A stretch of 64,000 nucleotides of DNA from Streptomyces rubrogriseus. GTDB lineage: Bacteria > Actinomycetota > Actinomycetes > Streptomycetales > Streptomycetaceae. The notes beneath the pieces are model-generated. The model had not been told where the DNA came from. It made no database searches and worked only from the letters and a program-made list of their open reading frames with translations. Within the stretch, counting starts at the first letter, position 1; each line of letters begins with the position of its first letter. The translations under genes were made by a program, and so were the position numbers. Positions 8,380 to 16,353 of this stretch are shown here, piece by piece. The DNA lies in NCBI RefSeq assembly GCF_027947575.1, contig NZ_CP116256.1, positions 744,001 to 808,000 of the forward strand. The letters run 5' to 3'.

Positions 8380-9189
8380 CTACAGGGACGCGATGACGCG
8401 GTCCGCCAGGATGTACACGTTCTCCTCGCCGCACGCGAAGGTCAGCGTGTAGGCACCGGAGATGCCGGAGCCGCCGAGGAGGTACGGCGTCTGGCCCGAG
8501 CCGAGCGCCGCGGCCAGGCGCTCCGCGGTCTCGCGGTGGCCCGGGGTCATGCACAGGGTGGTGCCGTCGGCGAAGACGTACACGTCGAGGGTGCCCAGCG
8601 GACCCGGACGGACGTCGGCCAGCGCGACGCTCGACTCGGCCAGCCCCTCCAGGGTCGCCACGGTGCGGTCGTGGTCGTTCACGGCCGGGGACGGGTTCGG
8701 CACGAAGTCCGGGTGCGAGGGGTGCCGGCGGCGGGCGGCGGCCAGCTCGGCGGACTCCCTGGGACCGGCGTGACCCGCGTCCTGCGCGGACGGCTCGTCG
8801 GCGTCCGCGGCCGGCTCGGTCACCGGCTCCAGGCCCACGAGGTCCGCCTGGCGGGGCAGGAACAGCTCACTGTCGGACAGGCCGAGCAGCAGGGGCGCGT
8901 CGGACGCGTCCCGGGTCTCCTGGGCGGCCCAGAAGGCGCGCGCCTCGGCGAGCTCCCGCTCGCGCTCCTCGGCGAGCGCCTCCGCGACGGCGGCGCGTAT
9001 CTCCTCCGCGTCGGCGGTGGTGCGGGCGGCGGGCACCCGGCCCCGCGTGGCGGTGGCCCGGCTCTCGGCCAGCTCGGCGCGCAAGGCGGTCACCTGGCGG
9101 CGCAGCACCAGGATGCTGCGCAGGACGGCGACGCCCACGGCGCCGGTGGCGGCCGTGGTGAGCAGCAGGGCGATCGGCATGGCGCTCAC
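8380..9189 (-). CDS. membrane-anchored conserved hypothetical protein
   Basis: 269 residues. One N-terminal TM helix (about 5-27), then a charged coiled-coil-like stretch (about 30-95, including EALAEERERELAEARAFW), an acidic linker, and a globular C-terminal domain (about 175-269) with VYVFADGTTLCMTPGHRETAERLAAALG. I do not recognise the domain. GTG at 9189 has GGGAG 7 bases upstream; an ATG three codons later is an alternative. About 300 bp of promoter and terminator space separate it from the thiolase gene. Confidence 0.75.
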   Translation of the reverse strand: MSAMPIALLLTTAATGAVGVAVLRSILVLRRQVTALRAELAESRATATRGRVPAARTTADAEEIRAAVAEALAEERERELAEARAFWAAQETRDASDAPLLLGLSDSELFLPRQADLVGLEPVTEPAADADEPSAQDAGHAGPRESAELAAARRRHPSHPDFVPNPSPAVNDHDRTVATLEGLAESSVALADVRPGPLGTLDVYVFADGTTLCMTPGHRETAERLAAALGSGQTPYLLGGSGISGAYTLTFACGEENVYILADRVIASL

Positions 9190-9387
9190 TGACGTACTCC
9201 CGGTTCAAAGTCGACCCCCGACTTCCTACATCAGCTTGAAGGGAGGACTAACCGTCTGTCAGTGCGTAACGTCACGAAACGGACAGGGCTTTGGGCCCGC
9301 GAGGTAGGGGTGGGGTTGGTCTGACCTGCGTAAATCCATGGGGCGGGAGAGGTAGGTCACATCCTGGGGGAGTTTGGGTCACAAAAC

Positions 9388-9422
9388 GGCCCAGAACCCT
9401 GGGGTGAACGGGGTTCCGGGCC
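9388..9422 (-). terminator. terminator after the thiolase gene
   Basis: Twelve-base arms (GGCCCAGAACCC and GGGTTCCGGGCC, one G-U pair) with an 11-base loop, about 60 bp downstream of the thiolase stop on the minus strand. The rest of the gap 9190-9483 shows no gene. Confidence 0.65.
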
Positions 9423-9483
9423 GAGTCGTCACACTGGGTCCGTGAGGCGCTACTGACGGTCCCTCAGTGCCCTTCGGCGGGGG

Positions 9484-10704
9484 TCAGCTCAGGCGCTCGA
9501 TCACCATGGCCATGCCCTGGCCGCCGCCGACGCACATGGTCTCCAGGCCGAACTGCTTGTCGTGCGTCCGGAGGGAGTTGATCAGCGTGCCGGTGATGCG
9601 GGCGCCGGTCATGCCGAAGGGGTGGCCGACGGCGATGGCGCCGCCGTTGACGTTCAGCTTCTCCAGCGGGATGCCGAGGTCGCGGTAGGAGGGGATGACC
9701 TGCGCGGCGAACGCCTCGTTGATCTCGACCAGGTCGATGTCACCGACGGTCAGTCCGGCGCGGGACAGGGCCTGCTTGCTGGCCTCGACCGGGCCCAGGC
9801 CCATGATCTCGGGGGAGAGGCCGGAGACACCGGTGGAGACGATGCGGGCCAGCGGGGTCAGACCCAGCTCGCGGGCCTTGGTGTCGCTCATGATCACGAG
9901 GGCGGCGGCGCCGTCGTTGAGCGGGCAGCAGTTGCCGGCGGTGACCAGGCCGTCGGGGCGGAAGACCGGCTTGAGGCCCTGGACGCCCTCCAGGGTGACG
10001 CCGGCCCGGGGGCCGTCGTCCTTGCTGACGACCGTGCCGTCGGGCAGGGTCACCGGGGTGATCTCGCGCTCCCAGAAGCCGTTCTTGATGGCTTCCTCGG
10101 CGAGGTTCTGGGACCGGACGCCGAACTCGTCCATGTCCTGCCGGGTGATGCCCTTGGCGCGGGCGAGGTTCTCCGCGGTCTGGCCCATCGCGATGTACGG
10201 GTCGGGGACGAGGCCGTCCTCGCGCGGGTCGTGCCAGGTGGTGCCCTCCTGCTGGGCGACCTCCGCGGTGCGGGCCTCGGCCTCGGCGAAGAGCGGGTTG
10301 CGGGTGTCCGGGAGGCTGTCGGAGTTGCCCTTGGCGAACCGGGAGACCATCTCGACGCCGGCCGAGATGAAGACGTCGCCCTCACCGGCCTTGATGGCGT
10401 GCAGGGCCATGCGGGAGGTCTGCAGGGACGAGGAGCAGTACCGGGTGACGGTGCAGCCCGGCAGGTGGTCCATGCCCATCTCGACGGCGACGATCCGGCC
10501 GAGGTTGTTGCCCTGCTCGCCGCCGGGCAGGCCGCAGCCGAGCATCAGGTCGTCGATGTCCCGCGGGTCCAGCTCGGGGACCTTGGCGAGGGCCGCCTGG
10601 ATGATCGTGGCGGCCAGGTCGTCGGGGCGCAGGTCCTTCAGGGAGCCCTTGAAGGCACGGCCGATGGGGGAACGGGCGGCAGAGACGATCACGGCTTCGG
10701 GCAT
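9484..10704 (-). CDS. acetyl-CoA C-acetyltransferase (thiolase)
   Basis: 406-residue thiolase, acting in beta-oxidation or acetoacetyl-CoA metabolism. Visible are the nucleophilic Cys in [15 protein letters not shown] (about residue 90), the catalytic His in [17 protein letters not shown], and the second Cys in [14 protein letters not shown]. The length is standard for FadA/AtoB. ATG 10704 is preferred over the GTG three bases upstream because the spacing to GGAG fits better. Gene-isolated, with an AAGCGCTT dyad upstream. Confidence 0.93.
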   Translation of the reverse strand: MPEAVIVSAARSPIGRAFKGSLKDLRPDDLAATIIQAALAKVPELDPRDIDDLMLGCGLPGGEQGNNLGRIVAVEMGMDHLPGCTVTRYCSSSLQTSRMALHAIKAGEGDVFISAGVEMVSRFAKGNSDSLPDTRNPLFAEAEARTAEVAQQEGTTWHDPREDGLVPDPYIAMGQTAENLARAKGITRQDMDEFGVRSQNLAEEAIKNGFWEREITPVTLPDGTVVSKDDGPRAGVTLEGVQGLKPVFRPDGLVTAGNCCPLNDGAAALVIMSDTKARELGLTPLARIVSTGVSGLSPEIMGLGPVEASKQALSRAGLTVGDIDLVEINEAFAAQVIPSYRDLGIPLEKLNVNGGAIAVGHPFGMTGARITGTLINSLRTHDKQFGLETMCVGGGQGMAMVIERLS

Positions 10705-10810
10705 CACGGCTCCAGTGGCGAGGCGAGGTAATCAGGCGGCTGCTGGGGAAGTTACCCGGCCGTATGGCCCGGGTCACGGCTATGGGCATGTGACATGGAC
10801 CGCAACTGTC

Positions 10811-10820
10811 TAAGCGCTTG
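10811..10820. promoter_or_regulatory. AAGCGCTT dyad upstream of thiolase
   Basis: A perfect 8-bp palindrome within TAAGCGCTTG, about 108 bp upstream of the thiolase start. Similar AAGCGCTT cores are, from memory, common before acyl-CoA metabolism genes controlled by TetR-family repressors in actinomycetes. No regulator gene is adjacent, so the assignment is tentative. Confidence 0.35.
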
Positions 10821-10878
10821 CTTTTGCCTCTGGCGGTCAGGCGGCGTACTCGTGCCGGGTGCTGTGGCGGGCGTACCA

Positions 10879-10945
10879 GGGGGCTGCGCCCCCCAGAACC
10901 CCCTCGGCCTGGGCGGACTCGTCCTCAGACGCCGGACGGGCTGGA
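10879..10945. repeat. streptomycete dispersed repeat motifs
   Basis: A GGGGGCTGCGCCCCC hairpin (10879-10893) is followed by a copy of the motif whose minus strand reads GTCCGGCGTCTGAGGACGAG. From memory both recur many times in Streptomyces intergenic DNA. The second overlaps the 3' end of the SGNH hydrolase gene and supplies its stop codon. Confidence 0.55.
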
Positions 10946-11947
10946 CGGTTCCGCCTCCGACACCCGGCGCCGCCTCCGGCGCTTCAGCAGTGCCCAGGGC
11001 CCGCGCGACCCCGTGGGCATCGCGGCAGCCACCTCCGTACCCGCCTCGGACGCCGCCTCCGCCGCCGCGCGCGCCACCGGCAGGAAGCCCTCGCGGCGCA
11101 GCGCGTCCGGGTGCTCCTCCTCGGCCGGCCACAGGCCGAGCGCGGCGCACACCGACGGCAGTACCGCCATCGCGGCGGTGGCGTACCCCTCGGCGGAGGG
11201 GTGGTAGTTGTCGGGGCCGAAGAGCTCCCGCGGGTTCTGCGCGAACTCCGGGCCCAGCAGGTCGCCCAGCGACACCGTGCGCCCGCCCTGCTCGACGGCG
11301 CCGATGGTCTGTGCCGCCGCGAGCTGCCGCGAGGCCCGCCGGGCCAGCCAGCGCAACGGCTGCCGCACCCGCTCGATCGTGCCCAGGTCCGGACAGGTGC
11401 CGACCACCACCTCCGCACCGGCCGTGCGCAGCCGCCGTACCGCCGAGGACAGGTGCCGCACCGAGCGGGTCGCCGGCATCCGGTGGGTGACGTCGTTGGC
11501 GCCGACCATGATCACGCAGATGTCGGGCACCCGGTCCGGATCCGCGAGCACCAGCGCCACCTGCCGGTCCAGGTCGTCGGAGCAGGCCCCCGGCTGGGCG
11601 ACCGACCCCAGCCGCACCGGCCGCTCCGCCACCGCCGCGAGCCCGGACGCCAGCAGCGCGCCCGGTGTCTGCCCGGCCCGGTGCACGCCCTGCCCGGCGG
11701 CCGTGGAGTCGCCCAGCATCATCAGCCGCAGCGGCGGGTCGCCGGCCGTGGGCAGGGTGCCGCCGTACAGTCCCTGCGCGTTCGGCACCCGGGTCGGCGT
11801 GCCCACCCCCACCCGGCGTCTGGCCAGCTGCACCTCCGCCACCACCAGACCGACCGCCGCCGCTCCCGCCAGGCCGATGCCGCCGCCGCCGTACGCCGCG
11901 CCGGCCGCGATCCGCCGGGCCACCCGCGCCCTCGACATGCTCGTCAT
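10925..11947 (-). CDS. SGNH/GDSL-family hydrolase with N-terminal anchor
   Basis: 340-residue esterase or lipase-like protein. A hydrophobic N-terminal helix (about 10-35) suggests a membrane anchor or signal peptide. The SGNH blocks are clear: LMMLGDSTAAGQGV (catalytic Ser), VMVGANDVTHRM (Gly/Asn) and FGPDNYHPSAEGYATAA (Asp and His). The substrate is unknown. I chose ATG 11947, which has GGAGGAGG about 11 bases upstream, over an earlier in-frame start at 12037. The C-terminus is low-complexity and ends in a dispersed repeat. Confidence 0.88.
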   Translation of the reverse strand: MTSMSRARVARRIAAGAAYGGGGIGLAGAAAVGLVVAEVQLARRRVGVGTPTRVPNAQGLYGGTLPTAGDPPLRLMMLGDSTAAGQGVHRAGQTPGALLASGLAAVAERPVRLGSVAQPGACSDDLDRQVALVLADPDRVPDICVIMVGANDVTHRMPATRSVRHLSSAVRRLRTAGAEVVVGTCPDLGTIERVRQPLRWLARRASRQLAAAQTIGAVEQGGRTVSLGDLLGPEFAQNPRELFGPDNYHPSAEGYATAAMAVLPSVCAALGLWPAEEEHPDALRREGFLPVARAAAEAASEAGTEVAAAMPTGSRGPWALLKRRRRRRVSEAEPSSPSGV

Positions 11948-12114
11948 GCGTAGCCGCCACCTCCTCCAACCCGTACACCCACTCCTTGCCCCGTACGGAC
12001 GGTCGCCCAATCCCAACGCAGGGTGAACGACCGTCACGGGGCACCCGCGGGCCCGCAGGCCATAGGCTGGCCGGACCGATATCGACCCTTCATTTGCGGC
12101 ATCCGGAGACCACG

Positions 12115-13500
12115 GTGCAATTCCACGACTCGATGATCAGCCTCGTCGGCAACACCCCGCTGGTGCGGCTCAACAGCGTGACCAAGGGGATCAGGGCGAC
12201 CGTCCTGGCCAAGGTGGAGTACTTCAACCCGGGCGGCTCGGTGAAGGACCGCATCGCCCTGCGCATGATCGAGGCTGCGGAGAAGAGCGGTGAGCTGCAG
12301 CCGGGCGGCACGATCGTCGAGCCGACCAGCGGCAACACCGGCGTCGGCCTCGCCATCGTGGCCCAGCAGAAGGGCTACAAGTGCATCTTCGTCTGCCCCG
12401 ACAAGGTGTCCACCGACAAGATCAACGTGCTGCGCGCGTACGGCGCCGAGGTCGTCGTCTGCCCGACCGCCGTCGACCCCGAGCACCCCGACTCCTACTA
12501 CAACGTCTCCGACCGGCTGGTCCGTGAGACCCCGGGCGCCTGGAAGCCGGACCAGTACTCCAACCCGAACAACCCGCTCTCCCACTACCACTCCACGGGC
12601 CCCGAGCTGTGGGAGCAGACCGAGGGGAGGATCACCCACTTCGTGGCCGGGGTCGGCACCGGCGGCACCATCTCCGGCACCGGCCGGTACCTGAAGGACG
12701 CCAGTGACGGCGCGGTCAAGGTGATCGGCGCCGACCCCGAGGGCTCCGTCTACTCCGGCGGCTCCGGGCGCCCCTACCTGGTCGAGGGCGTCGGCGAGGA
12801 CTTCTGGCCGACGGCGTACGACCGCGAGGTCGCCGACGAGATCGTCGCCGTCTCCGACAAGGACTCCTTCCAGATGACCCGCCGCCTCGCCAAGGAGGAG
12901 GGCCTGCTGGTGGGCGGCTCCTGCGGCATGGCGGTCGTCGCGGCGCTGGAGGTGGCGGCGCGGCTCGGCGAGGACGACGTGGTGGTCGTCCTGCTGCCGG
13001 ACAGCGGACGCGGCTACCTCAGCAAGATCTTCAACGACGAGTGGATGGCCGACTACGGCTTCCTGGAGGACGCGGGACCCAGCGCCCGCGTCGCGGAGGT
13101 CCTGAACCACAAGGAGGGCGGCCACATCCCCTCCCTCGTCCACATGCACCCGGACGAGACCGTCGGCCAGGCCATCGAGGTGCTGCGCGAGTACGGCGTC
13201 TCGCAGATGCCGATCGTCAAGCCCGGCGCCGGTCACCCGGACGTGATGGCCGCCGAGGTCGTCGGCTCGGTGGTGGAGCGCGAGCTGCTGGACGCGCTGT
13301 TCGCCAAGCGCGCCTCGCTGGAGGACCCGCTGGAGAAGCACATGTCCGCCCCGCTGCCCCAGGTCGGCTCCGGAGAGCCGGTCGCGGACCTGATGTCGGT
13401 GCTCGGCGGCGCCGACGCGGCGATCGTCCTCGTCGAGGGCAAGCCGACCGGTGTGGTGAGCCGGCAGGACCTGCTGTCCTTCCTCGCCAAGGGCAAGTAG
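12115..13500 (+). CDS. cystathionine beta-synthase
   Basis: 461-residue PLP enzyme that condenses serine and homocysteine to cystathionine (reverse transsulfuration). The catalytic fold covers about 1-320, with the PLP lysine in NPGGSVKDRIALRM (about residue 43) and the phosphate loop EPTSGNTGVGLA. Two CBS domains follow (about 335-460), as in regulated CBS enzymes. GTG 12115 has GGAG 6 bases upstream; the gene is divergent from the SGNH hydrolase. A cysteine synthase activity cannot be excluded, but the CBS-domain tail favours this call. Confidence 0.9.
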   Translation: MQFHDSMISLVGNTPLVRLNSVTKGIRATVLAKVEYFNPGGSVKDRIALRMIEAAEKSGELQPGGTIVEPTSGNTGVGLAIVAQQKGYKCIFVCPDKVSTDKINVLRAYGAEVVVCPTAVDPEHPDSYYNVSDRLVRETPGAWKPDQYSNPNNPLSHYHSTGPELWEQTEGRITHFVAGVGTGGTISGTGRYLKDASDGAVKVIGADPEGSVYSGGSGRPYLVEGVGEDFWPTAYDREVADEIVAVSDKDSFQMTRRLAKEEGLLVGGSCGMAVVAALEVAARLGEDDVVVVLLPDSGRGYLSKIFNDEWMADYGFLEDAGPSARVAEVLNHKEGGHIPSLVHMHPDETVGQAIEVLREYGVSQMPIVKPGAGHPDVMAAEVVGSVVERELLDALFAKRASLEDPLEKHMSAPLPQVGSGEPVADLMSVLGGADAAIVLVEGKPTGVVSRQDLLSFLAKGK

Positions 13501-13505
13501 GACGA

Positions 13506-13579
13506 GCAGGGCGCAGGACGGGCAGGGCACAGGACGGGCAGGGCACAGGACGGGCAGCGCCTGGGACGAGCAGGGCGGA
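13506..13579. repeat. 16-bp tandem repeat after the CBS stop codon
   Basis: About 4.6 units of GCAGGGCACAGGACGG start five bases after the TAG stop of the CBS gene. Units two and three are identical; unit four is degenerate. No coding role seen. Confidence 0.8.
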
Positions 13580-13701
13580 CGGGATCCGTGGTCGGCCGGT
13601 GATCTTCGTGGACTTCGCGGAAGTGGTACGCGCGCGTCATGTGCGCGCAGCAGTCGCTTAACACGGGACCGGCAGAGTAAGGGGCGTCGGCAGGGACTGG
13701 C

Positions 13702-13740
13702 GGAGGTACCTCCCAGGCGTTCAGCCCTGGGGGAGGCTCC
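13702..13740. repeat. dispersed GGTACCTCCCAG element, copy 1
   Basis: Palindrome GGAGGTACCTCC overlaps a CCTCCCAG...CTGGGGGAGG inverted repeat. A second, closely similar copy lies at 55526-55562. Both sit in gaps between convergent genes. From memory this is a common streptomycete intergenic element. Confidence 0.65.
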
Positions 13741-13854
13741 CCGGTTCCGCCGGCGCCGAACGGCGTCACGGACCTTCCGGAGCGGCTCCCGGACCTCCAA
13801 CGACGCCACGGACGCGCCGCCCCGGTCGTGAGGCCCGGCACCGCGCGCGTCCCC

Positions 13855-13909
13855 CGCGGGGACCGCCGTCGTCCCGCCCCCCAGCGATGGGGGTGCGGCG
13901 GTCCCCGCG
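13855..13909. terminator. large nested hairpin, bidirectional terminator
   Basis: Perfect 14-bp arms (CGCGGGGACCGCCG and its complement) enclose 27 bases that form a second CCCCC/GGGGG hairpin. It lies between the convergent CBS gene and the membrane-protein gene ending at 13952. Apart from this and the two repeats above, the gap 13501-13951 contains nothing I can identify. Confidence 0.75.
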
Positions 13910-13951
13910 CAGTCTTCCCCCGCTCCTGCCCGCCCTGCCGGGCGTCTTCTC

Positions 13952-14386
13952 TCAGTCCTCCCAGGCGTCGCCGCGTCCGGCGCGGCGGCGGTGCCCGAAC
14001 AGGCCCGGGTTGGTGCGGGCGACCTGGACCACGTTGACCCCGACGATGCCCGCCCAGGCGACCAGCATCCCGGGCAGGTTCGCCACACCGCCGCCGATCG
14101 CGGACAGCGGGACCGCCAGCACCAGCGAGACGATGCCGAAGCCGAAGCGCTCGCCGAAGGTGTCCGTGGGCTTCGGCGACCGGCTGTCCCGGGCCGCCGT
14201 CATCTGCTGCTCGGCGAGCTGCCGGCGCACCCGGCGCTCCACCGCTCCGTCGATGCGCTGGTCGACCTTCTCCAGGAACGAGTCGACCAGTGCGGACTCG
14301 TACTCCTCGCCCAGCTCCCTGCGGGTCCGCAGGGTGGCGTCGAGTTCCTTCTTCAGGTCGGCGTCGCGTGCGTCCATTCCCGTCAT
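13952..14386 (-). CDS. small membrane protein with coiled-coil N-terminus
   Basis: 144 residues: a charged helical region (about 5-75, KKELDATLRTRRELGEEYES...) followed by two TM segments (about 88-108 and 112-132, IVSLVLAVPLSAIGGG and GMLVAWAGIVGVNVVQVA) and a basic tail. It resembles conserved streptomycete integral membrane proteins of unknown function. ATG 14386 was taken as start; an internal ATG three codons later is possible. Divergent from the RpiR-type regulator gene. Confidence 0.72.
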   Translation of the reverse strand: MTGMDARDADLKKELDATLRTRRELGEEYESALVDSFLEKVDQRIDGAVERRVRRQLAEQQMTAARDSRSPKPTDTFGERFGFGIVSLVLAVPLSAIGGGVANLPGMLVAWAGIVGVNVVQVARTNPGLFGHRRRAGRGDAWED

Positions 14387-14564
14387 GGATTCCACGGTAG
14401 GCAGCGGGGGCGCCGTCGGCACTGGGGACAACCCCCCGTTCTCGGCGGGGGCGGGCCGGTACGGGTCGGCGCCGCGGACCGGTACGGGTCGGCCCGCGGC
14501 GCCGCCTCGCTGTATAACGGTATGCAGAAGTCGGGGAGCGTGAATAGGTCGAGGGGGCCACGTC

Positions 14565-15434
14565 ATGAACGGGACCGGCGGGACCAGCGGGGCGAGCGGG
14601 ACCGACAGTCCGGCCGCGCGGCTGCAGACGCTCTTCGAGGGGCACCGGCTGACGCCGACCCAGCGGCGCATCGCGCACAGCATGGTGCGCCGCGCCTCCG
14701 ACGTGCCCTTCCTGTCGAGCGTGGAGCTGGCCGAGCTGGCCGGGGTCAGCCAGCCGTCCGTGACCCGCTTCGCCGTCGCCCTCGGCTTCGACGGCTACCC
14801 GGCGCTGCGCCGGCACCTGCGCGAGGTCGCCCCCGCGGAACCGGTCGCGGACACCGGCGCCGTCAACGAGTACCAGCAGGCCGTGGCGGCCGAGATCGAG
14901 AACCTGCGGCATCTCGCCGAGGTGCTTGCCGACCCGGGGCCCGTGCGGGAGGCGGGCCGCCTGCTCGCCGCGAGTCGGCCGCTGCCGGTGCTCGGACTGC
15001 GGGCCGCCGCCGCCCAGGCACACGGCTTCGCCTACTTCGCCGCCAAGGTCCACCCGGACGTCCGGCTCCTCGGCGAGGGCGGCACGATGCTGCGCGACCG
15101 CATCGACGCCGCCGTCCGGGCCGGGGCGGGCACGCTGCTCTGCTTCGCCCTGCCCCGGCACCCGCGCGAGGTCGTCGAGGCGCTCGCGCACGCCAAGGAG
15201 GCCGGGCTCACGGTGGTGACCGTCGCCGACTCCGCCTTCGCGCCGGTCGCCAAGGTGTCCGACCTGCTGCTGCCCGCCGCCGTCGGCACCGGCCTCGCCT
15301 TCGACACCGCCTGCGCGCCGATGCTGCTCGGCCGGGTGCTCCTCGAGGCGATGTGCGACGACCTGCCGGACGCGCAGGCCCGGCTGGAGGAGTTCGACAC
15401 CAAGGCCGCGGCGCGGGGACTCTTCGTGGACTGA
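14565..15434 (+). CDS. MurR/RpiR-family transcriptional regulator
   Basis: 289-residue regulator with an N-terminal RpiR helix-turn-helix (about 15-90; LAELAGVSQPSVTRFAVALGFDGYP is the recognition region) and a C-terminal SIS sugar-phosphate-binding fold (about 125-285). Such proteins sense phosphosugars or related anions. The hut operon begins 0.9 kb downstream on the same strand, which makes this a candidate hut regulator, but a terminator separates them and this remains inference. ATG 14565 has GAGGGGG upstream. Confidence 0.85.
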   Translation: MNGTGGTSGASGTDSPAARLQTLFEGHRLTPTQRRIAHSMVRRASDVPFLSSVELAELAGVSQPSVTRFAVALGFDGYPALRRHLREVAPAEPVADTGAVNEYQQAVAAEIENLRHLAEVLADPGPVREAGRLLAASRPLPVLGLRAAAAQAHGFAYFAAKVHPDVRLLGEGGTMLRDRIDAAVRAGAGTLLCFALPRHPREVVEALAHAKEAGLTVVTVADSAFAPVAKVSDLLLPAAVGTGLAFDTACAPMLLGRVLLEAMCDDLPDAQARLEEFDTKAAARGLFVD

Positions 15435-15476
15435 CCCGGCTGACCCGGCTGACCCGACTGGCCCGACTGACCCGGG
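15432..15476. repeat. 9-bp tandem repeat starting in a stop codon
   Basis: Five units of TGACCCGGC (two exact, three with one or two changes) begin with the TGA stop codon of the RpiR-type gene itself. Four of the five units therefore carry a potential TGA. Confidence 0.8.
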
Positions 15477-15604
15477 AGCACCGCCGAGGTGGCCCGGACG
15501 GCGGACGGGTTCTCAGATTCGTCTCAGCTTGCCCCGTTACAGTGCGGCGCCTGACACACCCTTCAGACGCATCGCACAGGCAGGAACGGGACAGGAGGCA
15601 GGAC

Positions 15605-16192
15605 GTGGCGCGCGGAGGACAGGTGGGACTGGCTCGGGTCGCCGTCGTCGTACGGGCGGGCGCCGCACCACTGTGGTGGCTGGGCGTCTTCGCGGCGGGC
15701 ATCGGCGTGCTGGTGCCGGGGCTCACCGGACGCCGGATCGGTGTGCTGGCGGGCGCCGCCCTCTTCATCGTCGCCACGGCCGTCGTGGCGTGGGCGCGCC
15801 GGCGGCGCTACACGGCCCTGGCCGGTTCGGCGGTCCGCGCGGGCAAGCACGACGTGCTCCAGGACCGCGGGGTCACCGTACGCGACTGGCGCCGCGGCCA
15901 CCGCTGGTGGCTGCTCCTGGCCTTCCTCGCCGCCCTCGGCAGCGCCTTCGCCCTGCCCGCCGCGGGCGGGCTGCTGCTGGCCGGCTGCGGTGCCGGGCTG
16001 TGGCTCAAGTCCGCCTGGATCGGCCGCCTCGAACAGGCCGGGGACGTCCTGCTGTGGGTCCGCGTGGACTGGCTCGCCGACAACGCGGGCCGCCCCGCGG
16101 GCAAGGCGGTCAAGGCCTATCGCAGCACCGGCATCGCGGCGGGCGACGCGGCACCGGGTGGAGCGAGGCGGAAGACGCCCGCGGCGGTCTGA
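15605..16192 (+). CDS. integral membrane protein
   Basis: 195 residues with four likely TM helices in two pairs (about 14-34 and 40-62; 101-120 and 123-143), separated by a basic cytoplasmic stretch (about 63-98). No catalytic motif or family recognised. GTG 15605 has AGGAGG 6 bases upstream. It ends before a strong terminator, so it is probably not part of the hut operon. Confidence 0.72.
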   Translation: MARGGQVGLARVAVVVRAGAAPLWWLGVFAAGIGVLVPGLTGRRIGVLAGAALFIVATAVVAWARRRRYTALAGSAVRAGKHDVLQDRGVTVRDWRRGHRWWLLLAFLAALGSAFALPAAGGLLLAGCGAGLWLKSAWIGRLEQAGDVLLWVRVDWLADNAGRPAGKAVKAYRSTGIAAGDAAPGGARRKTPAAV

Positions 16193-16208
16193 GCGACGTC
16201 CGGCAGTT

Positions 16209-16244
16209 CGAGCGCGGGGCCCCCGACCGGGGGCCCCGCGCTCG
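16209..16244 (+). terminator. strong terminator upstream of hut operon
   Basis: A perfect 17-bp inverted repeat (CGAGCGCGGGGCCCCCG and its complement) with only two bases between the arms, followed by TTTGCG. It isolates the membrane-protein gene from the hut operon. Confidence 0.85.
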
Positions 16245-16271
16245 TTTGCGGGCGGCGCGGGCCCGACCCTG

Positions 16272-16310
16272 TTGACTAGCTCTATTCAGGAGGCGAGGAT
16301 ATGAATATCC
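16272..16310 (+). promoter_or_regulatory. hut operon promoter region with palindrome
   Basis: TTGACT at 16272-16277 may be a -35 box. GGATATGAATATCC at 16297-16310 is a symmetric site with 6-bp arms and also overlaps any -10. It lies 44 bp before the hutU start and is a plausible operator for a hut repressor. Confidence 0.4.
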
Positions 16311-16353
16311 GTAGCAACAATCCGCCGGGAGCACAGCCACCAGGAGGCAGACC

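Noticed and set aside
13639..13680. Short ORF MCAQQSLNTGPAE as a possible leader peptide
   Set aside because: It lies downstream of, and convergent to, the flanking genes, with no gene after it on the same strand to regulate.
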